This document shows positions 1 through 8,314 of a stretch of DNA of 24,936 nucleotides, in pieces. How positions within the stretch are numbered: the first letter of the stretch is position 1; each line of letters starts with the position of its first letter. Below the pieces are notes generated by a model. The model was not told the DNA's origin. It did no database searches and saw nothing but the letters and a program-made list of their open reading frames with translations. A program made the position numbers and the translations under genes. This DNA comes from Saccharicrinis sp. UBA6048 (GTDB taxonomy: Bacteria; Bacteroidota; Bacteroidia; Bacteroidales; Marinilabiliaceae), in contig DIYS01000061.1 of the NCBI GenBank assembly GCA_002429115.1, positions 1-24,936 on the forward strand, in the 5' to 3' direction.

Positions 1-36
1 TTTTGACAACCTGAGGTGTTACACAAACATAGTTTT

Positions 37-1068
37 TTAAATTGAAATTTCAAAGTTATTGAGCGACCAGACGATAATGAAGGGCCAATTTTTACCCGTT
101 ATAAAAACACAATTTTCATCCTTATCAAATGCGATACCATTAAGCGAGCCAGCATATGGGTGAGCGATTCGGTCAATGCACTGACTTACATCAATTGTAT
201 ACATGACGCGACCAGTATCCATTTCAATCACTGCTATTTTATCTTGTCCCAATACATTCGCCCAAACATAGCCGTTAATATATTCCAATTCATTTAAATA
301 ATTAACTGGTCCGTTTGCATTAAACACCTGGAACGATGAGTCTCTTTTAAATGATTCAGATAAGTAATGAAGCTCATCTGAACCATCAGAGCTAATAATG
401 CAGCCATCAGCCGATGTTATTCCCCACCCTTCCAATGAAAAGTGATATTCTTTCAGGAATGCTAAATCACTTGTATAACGAAACGCTTTTCCATCTTGCC
501 ATGTTAAAAGCAACAAATCATCATTATTGAAACAAATACCTTCAGCAAATAAGGAATCAGGTATTTGTTCCAACTGTTTTATATTCCCATTATGCTTATC
601 AATAATTCGTAAGCTTGATTTGCCTTTCAGTCCTGTTGACTCGTACAACTTCCCTTCATTTATGACCAAACCTTGCGTAAAAGCAGCCTTATCATGGGGC
701 AATAAGGTATAATCATCAACCACAATATTGACAGGTGTAATATCTGACACCATATAGATCATGGCACGTAACTTACGAGCCTTTCCCTTTGATGTATAAA
801 AGACAAAATCAAGCTCATTTACTCCGGCTCTCAGGGAATTGGCCGATAAACACCACCTTAAATCCTCAACTTCAATGTTACTTTTACTTCCTGACCACTT
901 TACCGAATCAATCTTTTCCTTTTTATTAAGCGATTCAAATTGAATGCTATCGTTGTAATTAATGACTCGCCAGCTGCTTTGAGACGTAAATTTGGGGTGT
1001 TTCATTTGAATACCACAGCTTGCTACTGTAATGATAATGACTAAATAGAAAGCTGTATTTCTGATCAT
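37..1068 (-). CDS. Glutaminyl-peptide cyclotransferase family lipoprotein
   Basis: This 343-residue protein matches the bacterial/plant-type glutamine cyclotransferase family, which cyclises N-terminal glutamine to pyroglutamate and folds as a five-bladed beta-propeller. The N-terminus is a lipoprotein signal: a hydrophobic stretch ends in VASC with the lipid-accepting cysteine at residue 18, so the enzyme probably sits in the periplasm on a membrane. The conserved family core starts near residue 123 with PHDKAAFTQGL, followed by GKLYESTGLKGKSSLRI, and the C-terminal part contains LNGIAFDKDENCVFITGKNW. About 110 residues between the signal and the core are not part of the catalytic family and may be an Ig-like or linker region. 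Its ATG shares one base with the TAA of the upstream PLP enzyme gene, so the two are almost certainly translated as a coupled pair. The family call is firm; the physiological substrate is unknown. Confidence 0.88.
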   Translation of the reverse strand: MIRNTAFYLVIIITVASCGIQMKHPKFTSQSSWRVINYNDSIQFESLNKKEKIDSVKWSGSKSNIEVEDLRWCLSANSLRAGVNELDFVFYTSKGKARKLRAMIYMVSDITPVNIVVDDYTLLPHDKAAFTQGLVINEGKLYESTGLKGKSSLRIIDKHNGNIKQLEQIPDSLFAEGICFNNDDLLLLTWQDGKAFRYTSDLAFLKEYHFSLEGWGITSADGCIISSDGSDELHYLSESFKRDSSFQVFNANGPVNYLNELEYINGYVWANVLGQDKIAVIEMDTGRVMYTIDVSQCIDRIAHPYAGSLNGIAFDKDENCVFITGKNWPFIIVWSLNNFEISI

Positions 1069-2243
1069 TATTCCAGTTCTTTCTTTGCTTCAAGAATTTG
1101 CTTAAGTGCTTTTTCTATGACTGATTGCGGACTGGCGATATTCAGGCGCAAATAGCCCCTACCTTCCGATCCAAAAGTCATTCCATCATTTAATCCAACT
1201 TTAGCCTTGTGGATCATAAACTCCTTTAGGTCCTTCTGATTCATTTTCCAGGCACTAAAATCAATCCAGATCAAATAAGTAGCCTCTGGTCGATCAAATT
1301 TTATCTCTGGCAAATTATCCTTTAAAAACTCTTCGATAAACAATACATTTGCTTCCAGGTATGCTCGCAGTTCTTTTAGCCACTCACGTCCTTTATTATA
1401 AGCCGACATTAACGCAACTCCACTAAACAAATGTCCCATATGCAACTGCAGGCGATTTTGAGTTTTTTTGTAGCCATTAAGTAATTCTTCATTCGCTGAT
1501 ACTACGTAAGAAGTACTAAAACCTGCAATATTAAAGGTTTTCGATGGTGCCATAAAGGAAATACAATTTTGTGCGGCTCCCTCTGAAACAGATGCAAAGG
1601 GAATATGCGTATGACCAAACAACGCCAAATCTGAATGAATTTCATCGGCTAACACAAGTACATTGTGTTTACGACAAATTTCGTCAATCTTCAATAATTC
1701 ATCTTTACTCCACACGCGACCTACCGGGTTGTGAGGCGAGCATAATATGAAAATTTTTGTCTTAGGATTCGACGCCTGCTCTTCAAATTTCTCAAAATCA
1801 ATTTCAAAACGACCATTAACTTTAACAAGCTTACTTTTAATTATTTTACGGTCATTATCAGCTATCACTGAATAAAAAGGCGGGTATACCGGTGTATTAA
1901 TAATCACCCCATCGCCAGGCTCTGAAAATGCCAATACACTAAATGCAAGTGCCGGAACAACGCCGGGAGAATATTCTATCCACGATGCATCCACGTTCCA
2001 GTTATGCTTATAATTGCACCAATCAACAATTGAATTTGCAAAATCCTCTTTTCGGATGGTATAGCCATAAACCTCGTGTGCTGCACGATTTTGAATGTCC
2101 TTCTGCACTTCAGGCGGTGCCGCAAAGTCCATATCCGCTACCCATAATGGTATGACATCATCCGTACCAAAATAACGCTCCCTCAAATCCAGTTTATAGG
2201 CATCTGTATTGCTCCTGTCAATTATTTTATCAAAATCATACAT
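1068..2243 (-). CDS. PatB/MalY-family PLP-dependent C-S lyase (cystathionine beta-lyase-like aminotransferase)
   Basis: This is a fold-type I PLP enzyme of 391 residues, a normal full length for the MalY/PatB group. Family marks are PLWVADMDF near residues 32-40, the NPVGR turn at 172-176, the ADEIHSDL cofactor-aspartate segment around D200, and SKTFN with the Schiff-base lysine at K235. Members cleave C-S bonds of cystathionine or cysteine conjugates, releasing ammonia, pyruvate and a thiol; some MalY proteins also have a regulatory role. The exact substrate cannot be read from sequence. It is the first gene of a two-gene unit with the glutaminyl cyclotransferase, overlapping it as TAATG. 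A terminator at 2274-2296 separates it from the lipoprotein gene upstream, so it must have its own promoter, which was not clearly recognised. Confidence 0.9.
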   Translation of the reverse strand: MYDFDKIIDRSNTDAYKLDLRERYFGTDDVIPLWVADMDFAAPPEVQKDIQNRAAHEVYGYTIRKEDFANSIVDWCNYKHNWNVDASWIEYSPGVVPALAFSVLAFSEPGDGVIINTPVYPPFYSVIADNDRKIIKSKLVKVNGRFEIDFEKFEEQASNPKTKIFILCSPHNPVGRVWSKDELLKIDEICRKHNVLVLADEIHSDLALFGHTHIPFASVSEGAAQNCISFMAPSKTFNIAGFSTSYVVSANEELLNGYKKTQNRLQLHMGHLFSGVALMSAYNKGREWLKELRAYLEANVLFIEEFLKDNLPEIKFDRPEATYLIWIDFSAWKMNQKDLKEFMIHKAKVGLNDGMTFGSEGRGYLRLNIASPQSVIEKALKQILEAKKELE

Positions 2244-2273
2244 AATGGTCTTTTATTAATGTTTGCATGTAAA

Positions 2274-2296
2274 AAAAGGGACTAAAAGCCCCTTTT
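2274..2296 (-). terminator. Rho-independent terminator after the DUF4625 lipoprotein gene
   Basis: A seven-base-pair stem (AAAAGGG at 2274-2280 with CCCTTTT at 2290-2296) closes a nine-base loop. Read on the minus strand it runs straight into a run of T residues covering 2271-2277. It sits between the lipoprotein stop at 2318 and the PLP enzyme start at 2243, which makes the lipoprotein gene a separate unit. Confidence 0.8.
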
Positions 2297-2317
2297 GATG
2301 TATATTTTCTTAGTAGA

Positions 2318-2755
2318 TTAATTAATTACGATATTAACTATTTTAGGTTCTGATTTGTTTCCATCATGATCTTCCACTATAAAAGTCAAAGCGTAATTAC
2401 CACTTTCACAAGCGGCTTCAATACCAGTTGTAAAAATATTCTCAAGTTTCTTTTCGTCTCTTGTAGTACCATTCAACTTAATTATAGCCGGCTCCGGCTG
2501 CCACGGATCACTTATCCCTTTAAGAGCAGATGCTGACTTAGGAGATTTGAATGACAAAGTTACAGTACAAGACTTTAAAGCTTTATCATCTGTAAAGATA
2601 GCGTCAAGTGGTAAATCACCACCTCTTTTAAATTCCTGATTATCTTGGGGAGTTTTAATATCGACCCCAGGAATTGGATTAGGGTCATCACTTCCACAAG
2701 AAATGGCACTAAATAGTATTAATGCTAATGCGAAGGGTTTTAGTTGTTTTATCAT
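2318..2755 (-). CDS. DUF4625-like lipoprotein
   Basis: A 145-residue predicted lipoprotein: a hydrophobic signal ends with SAISC (lipidated cysteine 20), followed by a short linker rich in Asp, Asn and Pro. The remainder resembles DUF4625, a Bacteroidota domain with an immunoglobulin-like beta-sandwich look; the opening IKTPQDNQEFKRGGDLPL and the ending ALTFIVEDHDGNKSEPKIVNI are typical of such surface or periplasmic domains. No catalytic residues are recognisable. The gene is monocistronic: a TAnnTTTG promoter lies 22 bases upstream and a terminator lies 21 bases downstream. A role in binding glycans, metals or proteins is possible but not shown by the sequence. Confidence 0.8.
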   Translation of the reverse strand: MIKQLKPFALALILFSAISCGSDDPNPIPGVDIKTPQDNQEFKRGGDLPLDAIFTDDKALKSCTVTLSFKSPKSASALKGISDPWQPEPAIIKLNGTTRDEKKLENIFTTGIEAACESGNYALTFIVEDHDGNKSEPKIVNIVIN

Positions 2756-2777
2756 AGGTTTTAAAATTTAAGCATTA

Positions 2778-2806
2778 CAAATATAACTTTTTCGAGGTCT
2801 CTACAA
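2778..2806 (-). promoter_or_regulatory. Bacteroidota-type promoter of the DUF4625 lipoprotein gene
   Basis: On the minus strand TATATTTG (2778-2785) fits the -7 consensus TAnnTTTG, and TTG at 2804-2806 fits the -33 element with an 18-base spacer. The start codon follows 22 bases after the -7 box. This is the most complete promoter match in the window. Confidence 0.7.
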
Positions 2807-2834
2807 TGCTAAATTCTATAAATTAAACGGATAC

Positions 2835-3818
2835 TCAGCTTAAATTATTCCAATACCACTCAATTGCTTCTTCCAATCCTGAACTAATATCGTATTTCGG
2901 ATCATATCCTAACAATTGTCTTGCTTTATCAATAGATGCAAGGCTGTGCGGAATGTCACCTACACGCTCATCTCCATGTATAATTTCAATAGCATTAATT
3001 GATGTATCAAAACGAGAGAGTGAACTTTTAAGGCTACTTACCAATTCATTTAAGGTGGTTCTATCTCCGTAAGCCACATTATAAACTGTGTTTAAGGCTT
3101 CCTGAGTCTCAACTGTTGCTGCTAATTCATTGGCCTGAATCACATTGTCCACATAGGTAAAATCACGTGAAAAGCTTCCATCGCCATTAATTATCGGCGA
3201 CTCGTTCTTAATCAGTGCTTTTACAAACTTAGGAATAACTGCTGCATAAGCCCCTTCCGGATCTTGTCTTCGACCAAACACATTAAAGTATCGAAGGCCG
3301 ATTAGTTCCATACCATATGTTTTTGCAAATACATCGGCATATAATTCATTGACGTATTTTGTAATCGCATAGGGCGAAAGCGGCTTCCCAATCTTATCCT
3401 CAACTTTTGGAAGAGCTTTACTATCTCCATATGTTGATGAACTAGCTGCATAAACCATCCGTTTGACACCCGCATCACGAGCTGCGACCAACATATTTAG
3501 AAAACCACCAACATTGACATCGTTTGAGGTTATTGGGTCTTTAATCGATCGAGGCACCGACCCAAGAGCTGCCTGATGCAATACCACATCTACACTCTCT
3601 ACAGCCTTTTTACAATCATCCAATTGTCGAATATCGCCCTCCATCAATTTAAAATTATCATCTGATAAAAATGGTTGAATATTTTCTCGCTTGCCTGTTG
3701 CAAAATTATCGAGGCAAATCACTTTATTATTCTGCTGCAATAAGCGCTCACAAAGATTTGATCCGATAAACCCTGCTCCACCGGTCACCAATACTGTTTT
3801 GTTTTCTAGTTTTCTCAC
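2835..3818 (-). CDS. NAD-dependent nucleotide-sugar 4-epimerase (extended SDR family)
   Basis: An extended short-chain dehydrogenase/reductase that most resembles UDP-N-acetylglucosamine/UDP-glucose 4-epimerases of the WbpP type. From the GTG start it is 327 residues. The dinucleotide-binding TGGAGFIG lies at residues 12-19, SSST near 127-129, and the catalytic YxxxK is Y150-K154 (YAITK). A substrate-side GLRYFNVFGRRQDP segment follows. It should interconvert UDP-sugars for surface polysaccharide. The frame stays open upstream to a TTG at 3899, but that start would lie against the rny terminator and add 27 residues lacking family similarity; GTG at 3818 places the Rossmann motif at the usual distance from the N-terminus and has purine-rich AAAAGAAAC just upstream. 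A weak promoter (TATTTTTA with an upstream TTG) lies in the 80-base gap. The exact sugar is uncertain. Confidence 0.88.
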   Translation of the reverse strand: MRKLENKTVLVTGGAGFIGSNLCERLLQQNNKVICLDNFATGKRENIQPFLSDDNFKLMEGDIRQLDDCKKAVESVDVVLHQAALGSVPRSIKDPITSNDVNVGGFLNMLVAARDAGVKRMVYAASSSTYGDSKALPKVEDKIGKPLSPYAITKYVNELYADVFAKTYGMELIGLRYFNVFGRRQDPEGAYAAVIPKFVKALIKNESPIINGDGSFSRDFTYVDNVIQANELAATVETQEALNTVYNVAYGDRTTLNELVSSLKSSLSRFDTSINAIEIIHGDERVGDIPHSLASIDKARQLLGYDPKYDISSGLEEAIEWYWNNLS

Positions 3819-3897
3819 GATAGTTTCTTTTGACTTATAAAAATATGAAACTGCTTGCACACAGTACAAGGAATCTATATCAATTTTGACCAAACAC

Positions 3898-3927
3898 AAA
3901 AAAAGCGACCTGAAGGTCGCTTTTTAT
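3898..3927 (-). terminator. Strong terminator after rny
   Basis: An 11-base-pair perfect stem (3900-3910 with 3915-3925) around the tetraloop TGAA, with a GCGACC/GGTCGC core flanked by A and T runs. On the minus strand it ends in seven T residues. It could also act in the other direction, but no plus-strand gene approaches it. Confidence 0.9.
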
Positions 3928-3947
3928 TCTATATTTTGCCAAATTAA

Positions 3948-5483
3948 TTACTTAGCGTAACTAATTGCTCTTGTTTCTCTGATCACCGTAATCTTAACCT
4001 GTCCAGGATAAGTCATCTCGGTTTGAATCTTACGAGCAATATCGTATGACAACTCTTCCGCTTCTTTATCAGTTGTTTTCTCAGCGCCAACAATTACACG
4101 TAGCTCTCTACCAGCCTGAATAGCGTAGGTTTTAAGTACACCAGGGTAAGAAAGTGCAAGATTTTCAAGATCTTTCAAGCGCTTAATGTACGCTTCTACG
4201 ATTTCACGACGAGCACCAGGGCGAGCACCTGAAATGGCATCACACACCTGAACAATCGGCGCAATCATCGTGGTCATTTCCACTTCATCGTGGTGAGCAC
4301 CGATAGCATTACAAATATCAGCTTTTTCCTTGTACTTCTCTGCCAGCTTCATACCCAAAATTGCGTGTGGCAATTCCGGATCCTCATCCGATACTTTACC
4401 AATATCGTGTAACAAACCTGCACGTTTCGCACGTTTTGGATTCAGACCTAATTCAGTGGCCATGATCGCACATAAGTTGGCTGTTTCACGTGAGTGCTGT
4501 AGTAAGTTCTGACCGTACGATGAACGGTATTTCATTTTACCCACCAACTTAACAAGTTCAGAGTGTAAACCATGAATTCCTAGGTCGATCGCCGTACGTT
4601 TACCTGTTTCAAGAATTTCTTCTTCAACTTGTTTACGCACTTTGTTTACCACCTCTTCGATACGTGCAGGGTGAATACGTCCATCAGTTACCAATTGGTG
4701 CAAGGCCAAGCGGGCAATTTCACGACGCATTGGATCAAAAGCTGATAATACAATTGCTTCTGGTGTATCATCAACAATAATTTCCACACCGGTAGCAGCT
4801 TCTAAAGCTCGGATATTACGTCCTTCACGACCAATAATACGTCCCTTCATCTCGTCAGAGTCAATATGGAAGATGGTCACTGAATTCTCAATAGCCGTTT
4901 CAGTTGCTACACGTTGAACAGTTTGAAGAACAATACGTTTCGCTTCTTTATTGGCATTAATCTTGGCATCATCCATAATGTCGTTGATGTATGACATTGC
5001 CTCAGTTTTCGCCTCAGCTTTCATACTTTCAATCAACATCTCCTTGGCTTCATCACCTGACATACCAGAAATGGCTTCTAATTGCTCAACTTGTTGTTTG
5101 TGTGCTTTGTTTACTTCTTCACTCTTCTTATCAACAAGCTCCAATTGTGCATTCAGGTTCTCACGAATAACATCAATCTCTTTTTTCTTTCGATTGTGAT
5201 CTTCAATGCGCTGAGATAAGCTGGATTCTTTCTGCTTCATTTTATTCTCAGCATTGACCATTTTCGAGTTTCGAGAATTGATCTCTTTTTCATGTTCACT
5301 GCGTAATTGCAAGAATTTCTCTTTTGCCTGTAAAATTTTATCCTTTTTAATTACCTCAGCTTCTGACTCAGCTTCTCTGATTATCTTTTCACTTCTGGTT
5401 TTCAGCGCCTTGGTAATGATCAGCCATGTTACCAAGCCACCAACCAATAAAGCAGCTATTCCTATTCCTATAGTTAATCCCAT
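3948..5483 (-). CDS. rny: Ribonuclease Y
   Basis: Membrane-anchored endoribonuclease that starts mRNA decay. At 511 residues it has the family's normal length and order: an N-terminal membrane segment (about 3-24), a long charged coiled coil (about 30-190), a KH RNA-binding domain with the GxxG loop as GREG (218-221), and an HD phosphohydrolase domain with H330 and the H359-D360 pair in LLHDIGK. The C-terminus ending ETRAISYAK is typical. It is the last gene of a minus-strand group with a coiled-coil gene and zapA, and a strong terminator follows 21 bases after the stop. A 99-base leader between zapA and rny contains an eight-base inverted repeat that may affect its expression. All key residues are present. 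Confidence 0.97.
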   Translation of the reverse strand: MGLTIGIGIAALLVGGLVTWLIITKALKTRSEKIIREAESEAEVIKKDKILQAKEKFLQLRSEHEKEINSRNSKMVNAENKMKQKESSLSQRIEDHNRKKKEIDVIRENLNAQLELVDKKSEEVNKAHKQQVEQLEAISGMSGDEAKEMLIESMKAEAKTEAMSYINDIMDDAKINANKEAKRIVLQTVQRVATETAIENSVTIFHIDSDEMKGRIIGREGRNIRALEAATGVEIIVDDTPEAIVLSAFDPMRREIARLALHQLVTDGRIHPARIEEVVNKVRKQVEEEILETGKRTAIDLGIHGLHSELVKLVGKMKYRSSYGQNLLQHSRETANLCAIMATELGLNPKRAKRAGLLHDIGKVSDEDPELPHAILGMKLAEKYKEKADICNAIGAHHDEVEMTTMIAPIVQVCDAISGARPGARREIVEAYIKRLKDLENLALSYPGVLKTYAIQAGRELRVIVGAEKTTDKEAEELSYDIARKIQTEMTYPGQVKITVIRETRAISYAK

Positions 5484-5509
5484 CGTTTAACGTTTATATA
5501 TATAACAAA

Positions 5510-5555
5510 CCGCATTATCCTATCATTCTTTAAAGAAAAAATAGAATTAATGCGG
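5510..5555 (-). promoter_or_regulatory. Inverted repeat in the zapA-rny spacer
   Basis: CCGCATTA (5510-5517) and TAATGCGG (5548-5555) are perfect inverted repeats, and inside them ATTCT (5525-5529) and AGAAT (5543-5547) continue the pairing after an asymmetric seven-base bulge. In the transcript this would form a stem just upstream of rny. No T-run follows, so it does not look like a terminator. A leader structure or processing site is possible. Confidence 0.4.
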
Positions 5556-5582
5556 GTAATTTCCTAATTAAAAATGTATTAT

Positions 5583-5888
5583 CTATAAAACTTTATCAGT
5601 TTTTTCAGATAAAATATCATCCAATTGTTCATTCAGCTCCTGAACAGCTTCTATAAAAGGATTGATATCATGCTGGTTTTCCAATTCTAACAGCTTAATG
5701 ACGTATTGAAGCGTAGCCATTGCTAAAAAATCCTGTACGTCTTTATCGGCGTAGCGTTGTTTATATTGTAAAACCTTCTCATTAATCAGTTTTGCAGCTA
5801 AACGGATACGTTCCTCATCATTACGGTCTATTCGTAATGGGTAATACCTATCGGCTATATTTACACGTATCGAGAGTTTTTCGTCCAT
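5583..5888 (-). CDS. zapA: Cell division protein ZapA
   Basis: A 101-residue protein of the ZapA family, which crosslinks FtsZ protofilaments and stabilises the Z ring. The N-terminal globular part shows the usual IRVNIADRYYPLRI beta-hairpin and DEERIRLAAKLINEKV helix; the C-terminal half (about 55-100) is a long helix expected to form the dimer/tetramer coiled coil, including LAMATLQYVIKLLELE. It lies nine bases after a small coiled-coil gene and 99 bases before rny on the same strand. Length and architecture are normal. Confidence 0.93.
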   Translation of the reverse strand: MDEKLSIRVNIADRYYPLRIDRNDEERIRLAAKLINEKVLQYKQRYADKDVQDFLAMATLQYVIKLLELENQHDINPFIEAVQELNEQLDDILSEKTDKVL

Positions 5889-5897
5889 TTAACTAGC

Positions 5898-6191
5898 TTA
5901 ACGGTTTAAAAGCGCAATACACTTATCAATTTCCCGCACAATTTGGTTGATCCGTTTTTTTGTATCGCCTGTTTCTGTATTTCCTGAAACAAGTTCTTTC
6001 GTTAGTTTTAAATTGTTGAATCGCTGTTCTAAGTTGGCATAATCACTATTCACTCTCTCCAACTCACCAGAAAGGCGTTCCTTCTCATCTTCCAATAGTT
6101 GCACCTCTGATTTCAAGCTTTTATGCTGCTGAATCAGTTTGTTAATCTTTGATTTTAACTCAACAATTAATTCGTTATTTGGATCAGTCAT
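5898..6191 (-). CDS. Small coiled-coil protein encoded with ZapA
   Basis: A 97-residue cytoplasmic protein without signal or membrane segment. Residues about 5-60 are strongly predicted coiled coil (ELIVELKSKINKLIQQHKSL onward), followed by a short polar linker and a C-terminal helix (RINQIVREIDKCIALLNR). The open frame extends upstream to 6248, but a TAnnTTTG promoter at 6209-6216 lies inside that extension, so ATG at 6191 (MTDPNNELI) is the likely start. Position nine bases before zapA suggests a job in Z-ring assembly, comparable in size and shape to ZapB of Gammaproteobacteria, but there is no recognisable sequence homology and the role is inference. Confidence 0.8.
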   Translation of the reverse strand: MTDPNNELIVELKSKINKLIQQHKSLKSEVQLLEDEKERLSGELERVNSDYANLEQRFNNLKLTKELVSGNTETGDTKKRINQIVREIDKCIALLNR

Positions 6192-6208
6192 GGCCAAATT
6201 TTTCAATA

Positions 6209-6216
6209 CAAAGTTA
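6209..6216 (-). promoter_or_regulatory. Promoter -7 box for the coiled coil-zapA-rny group
   Basis: TAACTTTG on the minus strand matches TAnnTTTG exactly. It lies 17 bases before the ATG at 6191 and so decides against the longer open frame starting at 6248. No clear -33 TTG is seen. Confidence 0.55.
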
Positions 6217-6335
6217 ACATTGGTTTTAAAATATAAAAATAAAACCATTAACTCTTTTTTTGGTTTAGCTTAAGTAAACACACTTTTTTCAAACCTTAAG
6301 CTATTTAATCGATAGAAAGATAATTAAAATTCAGC

Positions 6336-6343
6336 TACATTTG
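6336..6343 (+). promoter_or_regulatory. Promoter -7 box for ygiQ
   Basis: TACATTTG matches TAnnTTTG. Transcription would start near 6350, so an ATG at 6350 would be almost leaderless; the next ATG at 6377 has AGGA placed five to eight bases upstream and is the better start. No clear -33 element is seen. Confidence 0.55.
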
Positions 6344-6376
6344 CCGCATATGATCAAAACAGAGCGAAGGAATAAG

Positions 6377-8284
6377 ATGGAGGATTGGCTGCCTACTTCG
6401 GCAAAAGAAGTGGAGCGCCGTGGTTGGGATAGTCTGGATGTGATCCTGTTTACTGGTGATGCTTATATTGATCACCCGGCTTTTGGAGCAGCGGTCATCG
6501 GTCGAATGCTGGAAGCGCATGGCTTAAAAGTAGCCATTGTTCCACAACCCAACTGGCGCGATGACTTGCGGGATTTCAAGAAGTTGGGACGACCTAATTA
6601 TTTCTTTGGTGTAACTGCAGGAGCGATGGATTCGATGGTTAACCATTATACCGCCAATCGCCGTTTGCGCTCCGATGATGCTTACACACCAGATGGAAAA
6701 TCCGGGCAACGTCCTGATTATGCTTCTACTGTTTATTGTAACATTTTAAAAGATCTTTATCCGGATGTACCTGTTTTATTGGGAGGTATTGAAGCCTCGC
6801 TGAGACGAGTGACGCATTACGATTATTGGTCGGATCAACTTAAACCAGGTATTTTGGCTGAATCTCGCGCTGATTTATTGGTTTACGGCATGGGTGAACA
6901 ACCCCTTACTGAGATTCTAAGGCTTATAGATAAAGGTGTACCCTTAGACAGTCTGAAAACAATTCCACAAACAGCCTTTTTGCAAGACAGCTCTAAAGAT
7001 CTGCCTAAAAATAAAAACTGGAAAGATATTGAGTTAGCTTCGCACGAAGAGTGTCAGGAGGATAAAAAAAAGTATGCAAAAAACTTCCGATACGTTGAAG
7101 AAGAATCAAACCGTTGGAATGCTGCTCGACTGAGTCAGGTAGTTGGTGACAAACGTATTATCATAAATCCACCCTACCCACCTATGTCAACCGGTGAGTT
7201 GGATCAGTCGTTTGATTTGCCATATACTCGCTTGCCACATCCGCGTTACATCGCCAAAGGTCCGATTCCTGCATTTGAGATGATTAAATTCTCGGTTAAT
7301 ATGCATCGAGGCTGCTTTGGAGGTTGCAGTTTCTGTACCATTTCGGCGCATCAGGGAAAATTTATCGCTTCACGCTCCAAAGAAAGTATATTGAAAGAGG
7401 TGGAAGCTATTACAGAGATGCCCGATTTTAAAGGTTATCTGTCCGATCTAGGCGGTCCGAGTGCAAATATGTATAAGATGGAAGGCAAAAACCTGCGCAT
7501 CTGTCAGCGTTGTACACGTCCATCTTGTATTCATCCGAATATTTGTACCAACCTCAATACAGATCACACGGCCATGACCGATCTGTACAAAGAAGTAAAT
7601 GCTCTACCCAAAATCAAAAAGGCATTTATTGGAAGTGGCGTTCGATACGATATGCTCTATAATTCTATGGCTTCAAGCGAAGAAAAAGAAAGCCATAAGC
7701 AATATATGGAGGAGCTAATAACCAATCACGTATCTGGCCGGCTTAAAGTGGCTCCTGAGCACACATCTGATCAAGTGCTTAAGTTGATGCGAAAACCTTC
7801 GTTCAAACTATTCCATAAATTTAAGGTTGACTTTGATCGTATTAATCAAAAGAAAAAGCTGAATCAGCAAATAATCCCTTACTTTATTTCCAGTCATCCG
7901 GGAAGCGAAGAGATAGATATGGCCAATCTGGCTTGCGAAACCCACGATCTTGATTTTAAACTCGAGCAAGTTCAGGATTTCACACCGACACCTATGACGG
8001 TTGCTACAGTTATTTACTATTCTGGTTATCATCCATACACTTTGGAGCAAACCTATACGCCAATTAGTAAAAATGAAAAGCTGCAGCAACGTATGTACCT
8101 ATTCTGGTATAAAAAAGAGTATCAGAAAAAAATAAAGGATCGGCTGACAACTTTTAAGCGATTTGATATGATTAAGAAGTTATTTCCTGACAAAGAAGCT
8201 AAAAAGCAGGATTTCAATCATAAACCATCGAAAAATAGGACTAATAAAAGTAAGTTTAAAACCAACAGAAGCAAAAGACGATAA
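6377..8284 (+). CDS. ygiQ: YgiQ family radical SAM protein
   Basis: A 635-residue member of the YgiQ family, large radical SAM proteins whose reaction is not established. The N-terminal domain (UPF0313-type, about 1-280) has the family signature TGDAYIDHPAFG and GGIEASLRRVTHYDYWSD; the radical SAM [4Fe-4S] motif is MHRGCFGGCSFC, with cysteines 313, 317 and 320 in CX3CX2C spacing. A second cysteine group (CQRCTRPSCIHPNIC, near 390-404) is also typical. The last 40 residues are a very basic Lys/Arg/Asn-rich tail that might bind nucleic acid. ATG 6377 is chosen because it has a Shine-Dalgarno-like AGGA and gives an N-terminus close to other YgiQ proteins. It is followed 30 bases later by a DUF4197 lipoprotein gene, so the two may share a transcript. 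Confidence 0.93.
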   Translation: MEDWLPTSAKEVERRGWDSLDVILFTGDAYIDHPAFGAAVIGRMLEAHGLKVAIVPQPNWRDDLRDFKKLGRPNYFFGVTAGAMDSMVNHYTANRRLRSDDAYTPDGKSGQRPDYASTVYCNILKDLYPDVPVLLGGIEASLRRVTHYDYWSDQLKPGILAESRADLLVYGMGEQPLTEILRLIDKGVPLDSLKTIPQTAFLQDSSKDLPKNKNWKDIELASHEECQEDKKKYAKNFRYVEEESNRWNAARLSQVVGDKRIIINPPYPPMSTGELDQSFDLPYTRLPHPRYIAKGPIPAFEMIKFSVNMHRGCFGGCSFCTISAHQGKFIASRSKESILKEVEAITEMPDFKGYLSDLGGPSANMYKMEGKNLRICQRCTRPSCIHPNICTNLNTDHTAMTDLYKEVNALPKIKKAFIGSGVRYDMLYNSMASSEEKESHKQYMEELITNHVSGRLKVAPEHTSDQVLKLMRKPSFKLFHKFKVDFDRINQKKKLNQQIIPYFISSHPGSEEIDMANLACETHDLDFKLEQVQDFTPTPMTVATVIYYSGYHPYTLEQTYTPISKNEKLQQRMYLFWYKKEYQKKIKDRLTTFKRFDMIKKLFPDKEAKKQDFNHKPSKNRTNKSKFKTNRSKRR

Positions 8285-8314
8285 TCCTCACATAAACATC
8301 TAACTAAACACATT

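Noticed and set aside
4330..5490. Several plus-strand open frames across rny
   Set aside because: They are antisense shadows of a well-conserved gene, without their own start signals or family features.
5484..5582. 6S RNA gene between zapA and rny
   Set aside because: The spacer is only 99 bases, too short for 6S RNA, and lacks the long central bubble.
6192..6248. N-terminal extension of the coiled-coil protein to 6248
   Set aside because: A TAnnTTTG promoter lies inside the extension and the extra residues are hydrophobic and unlike the rest.
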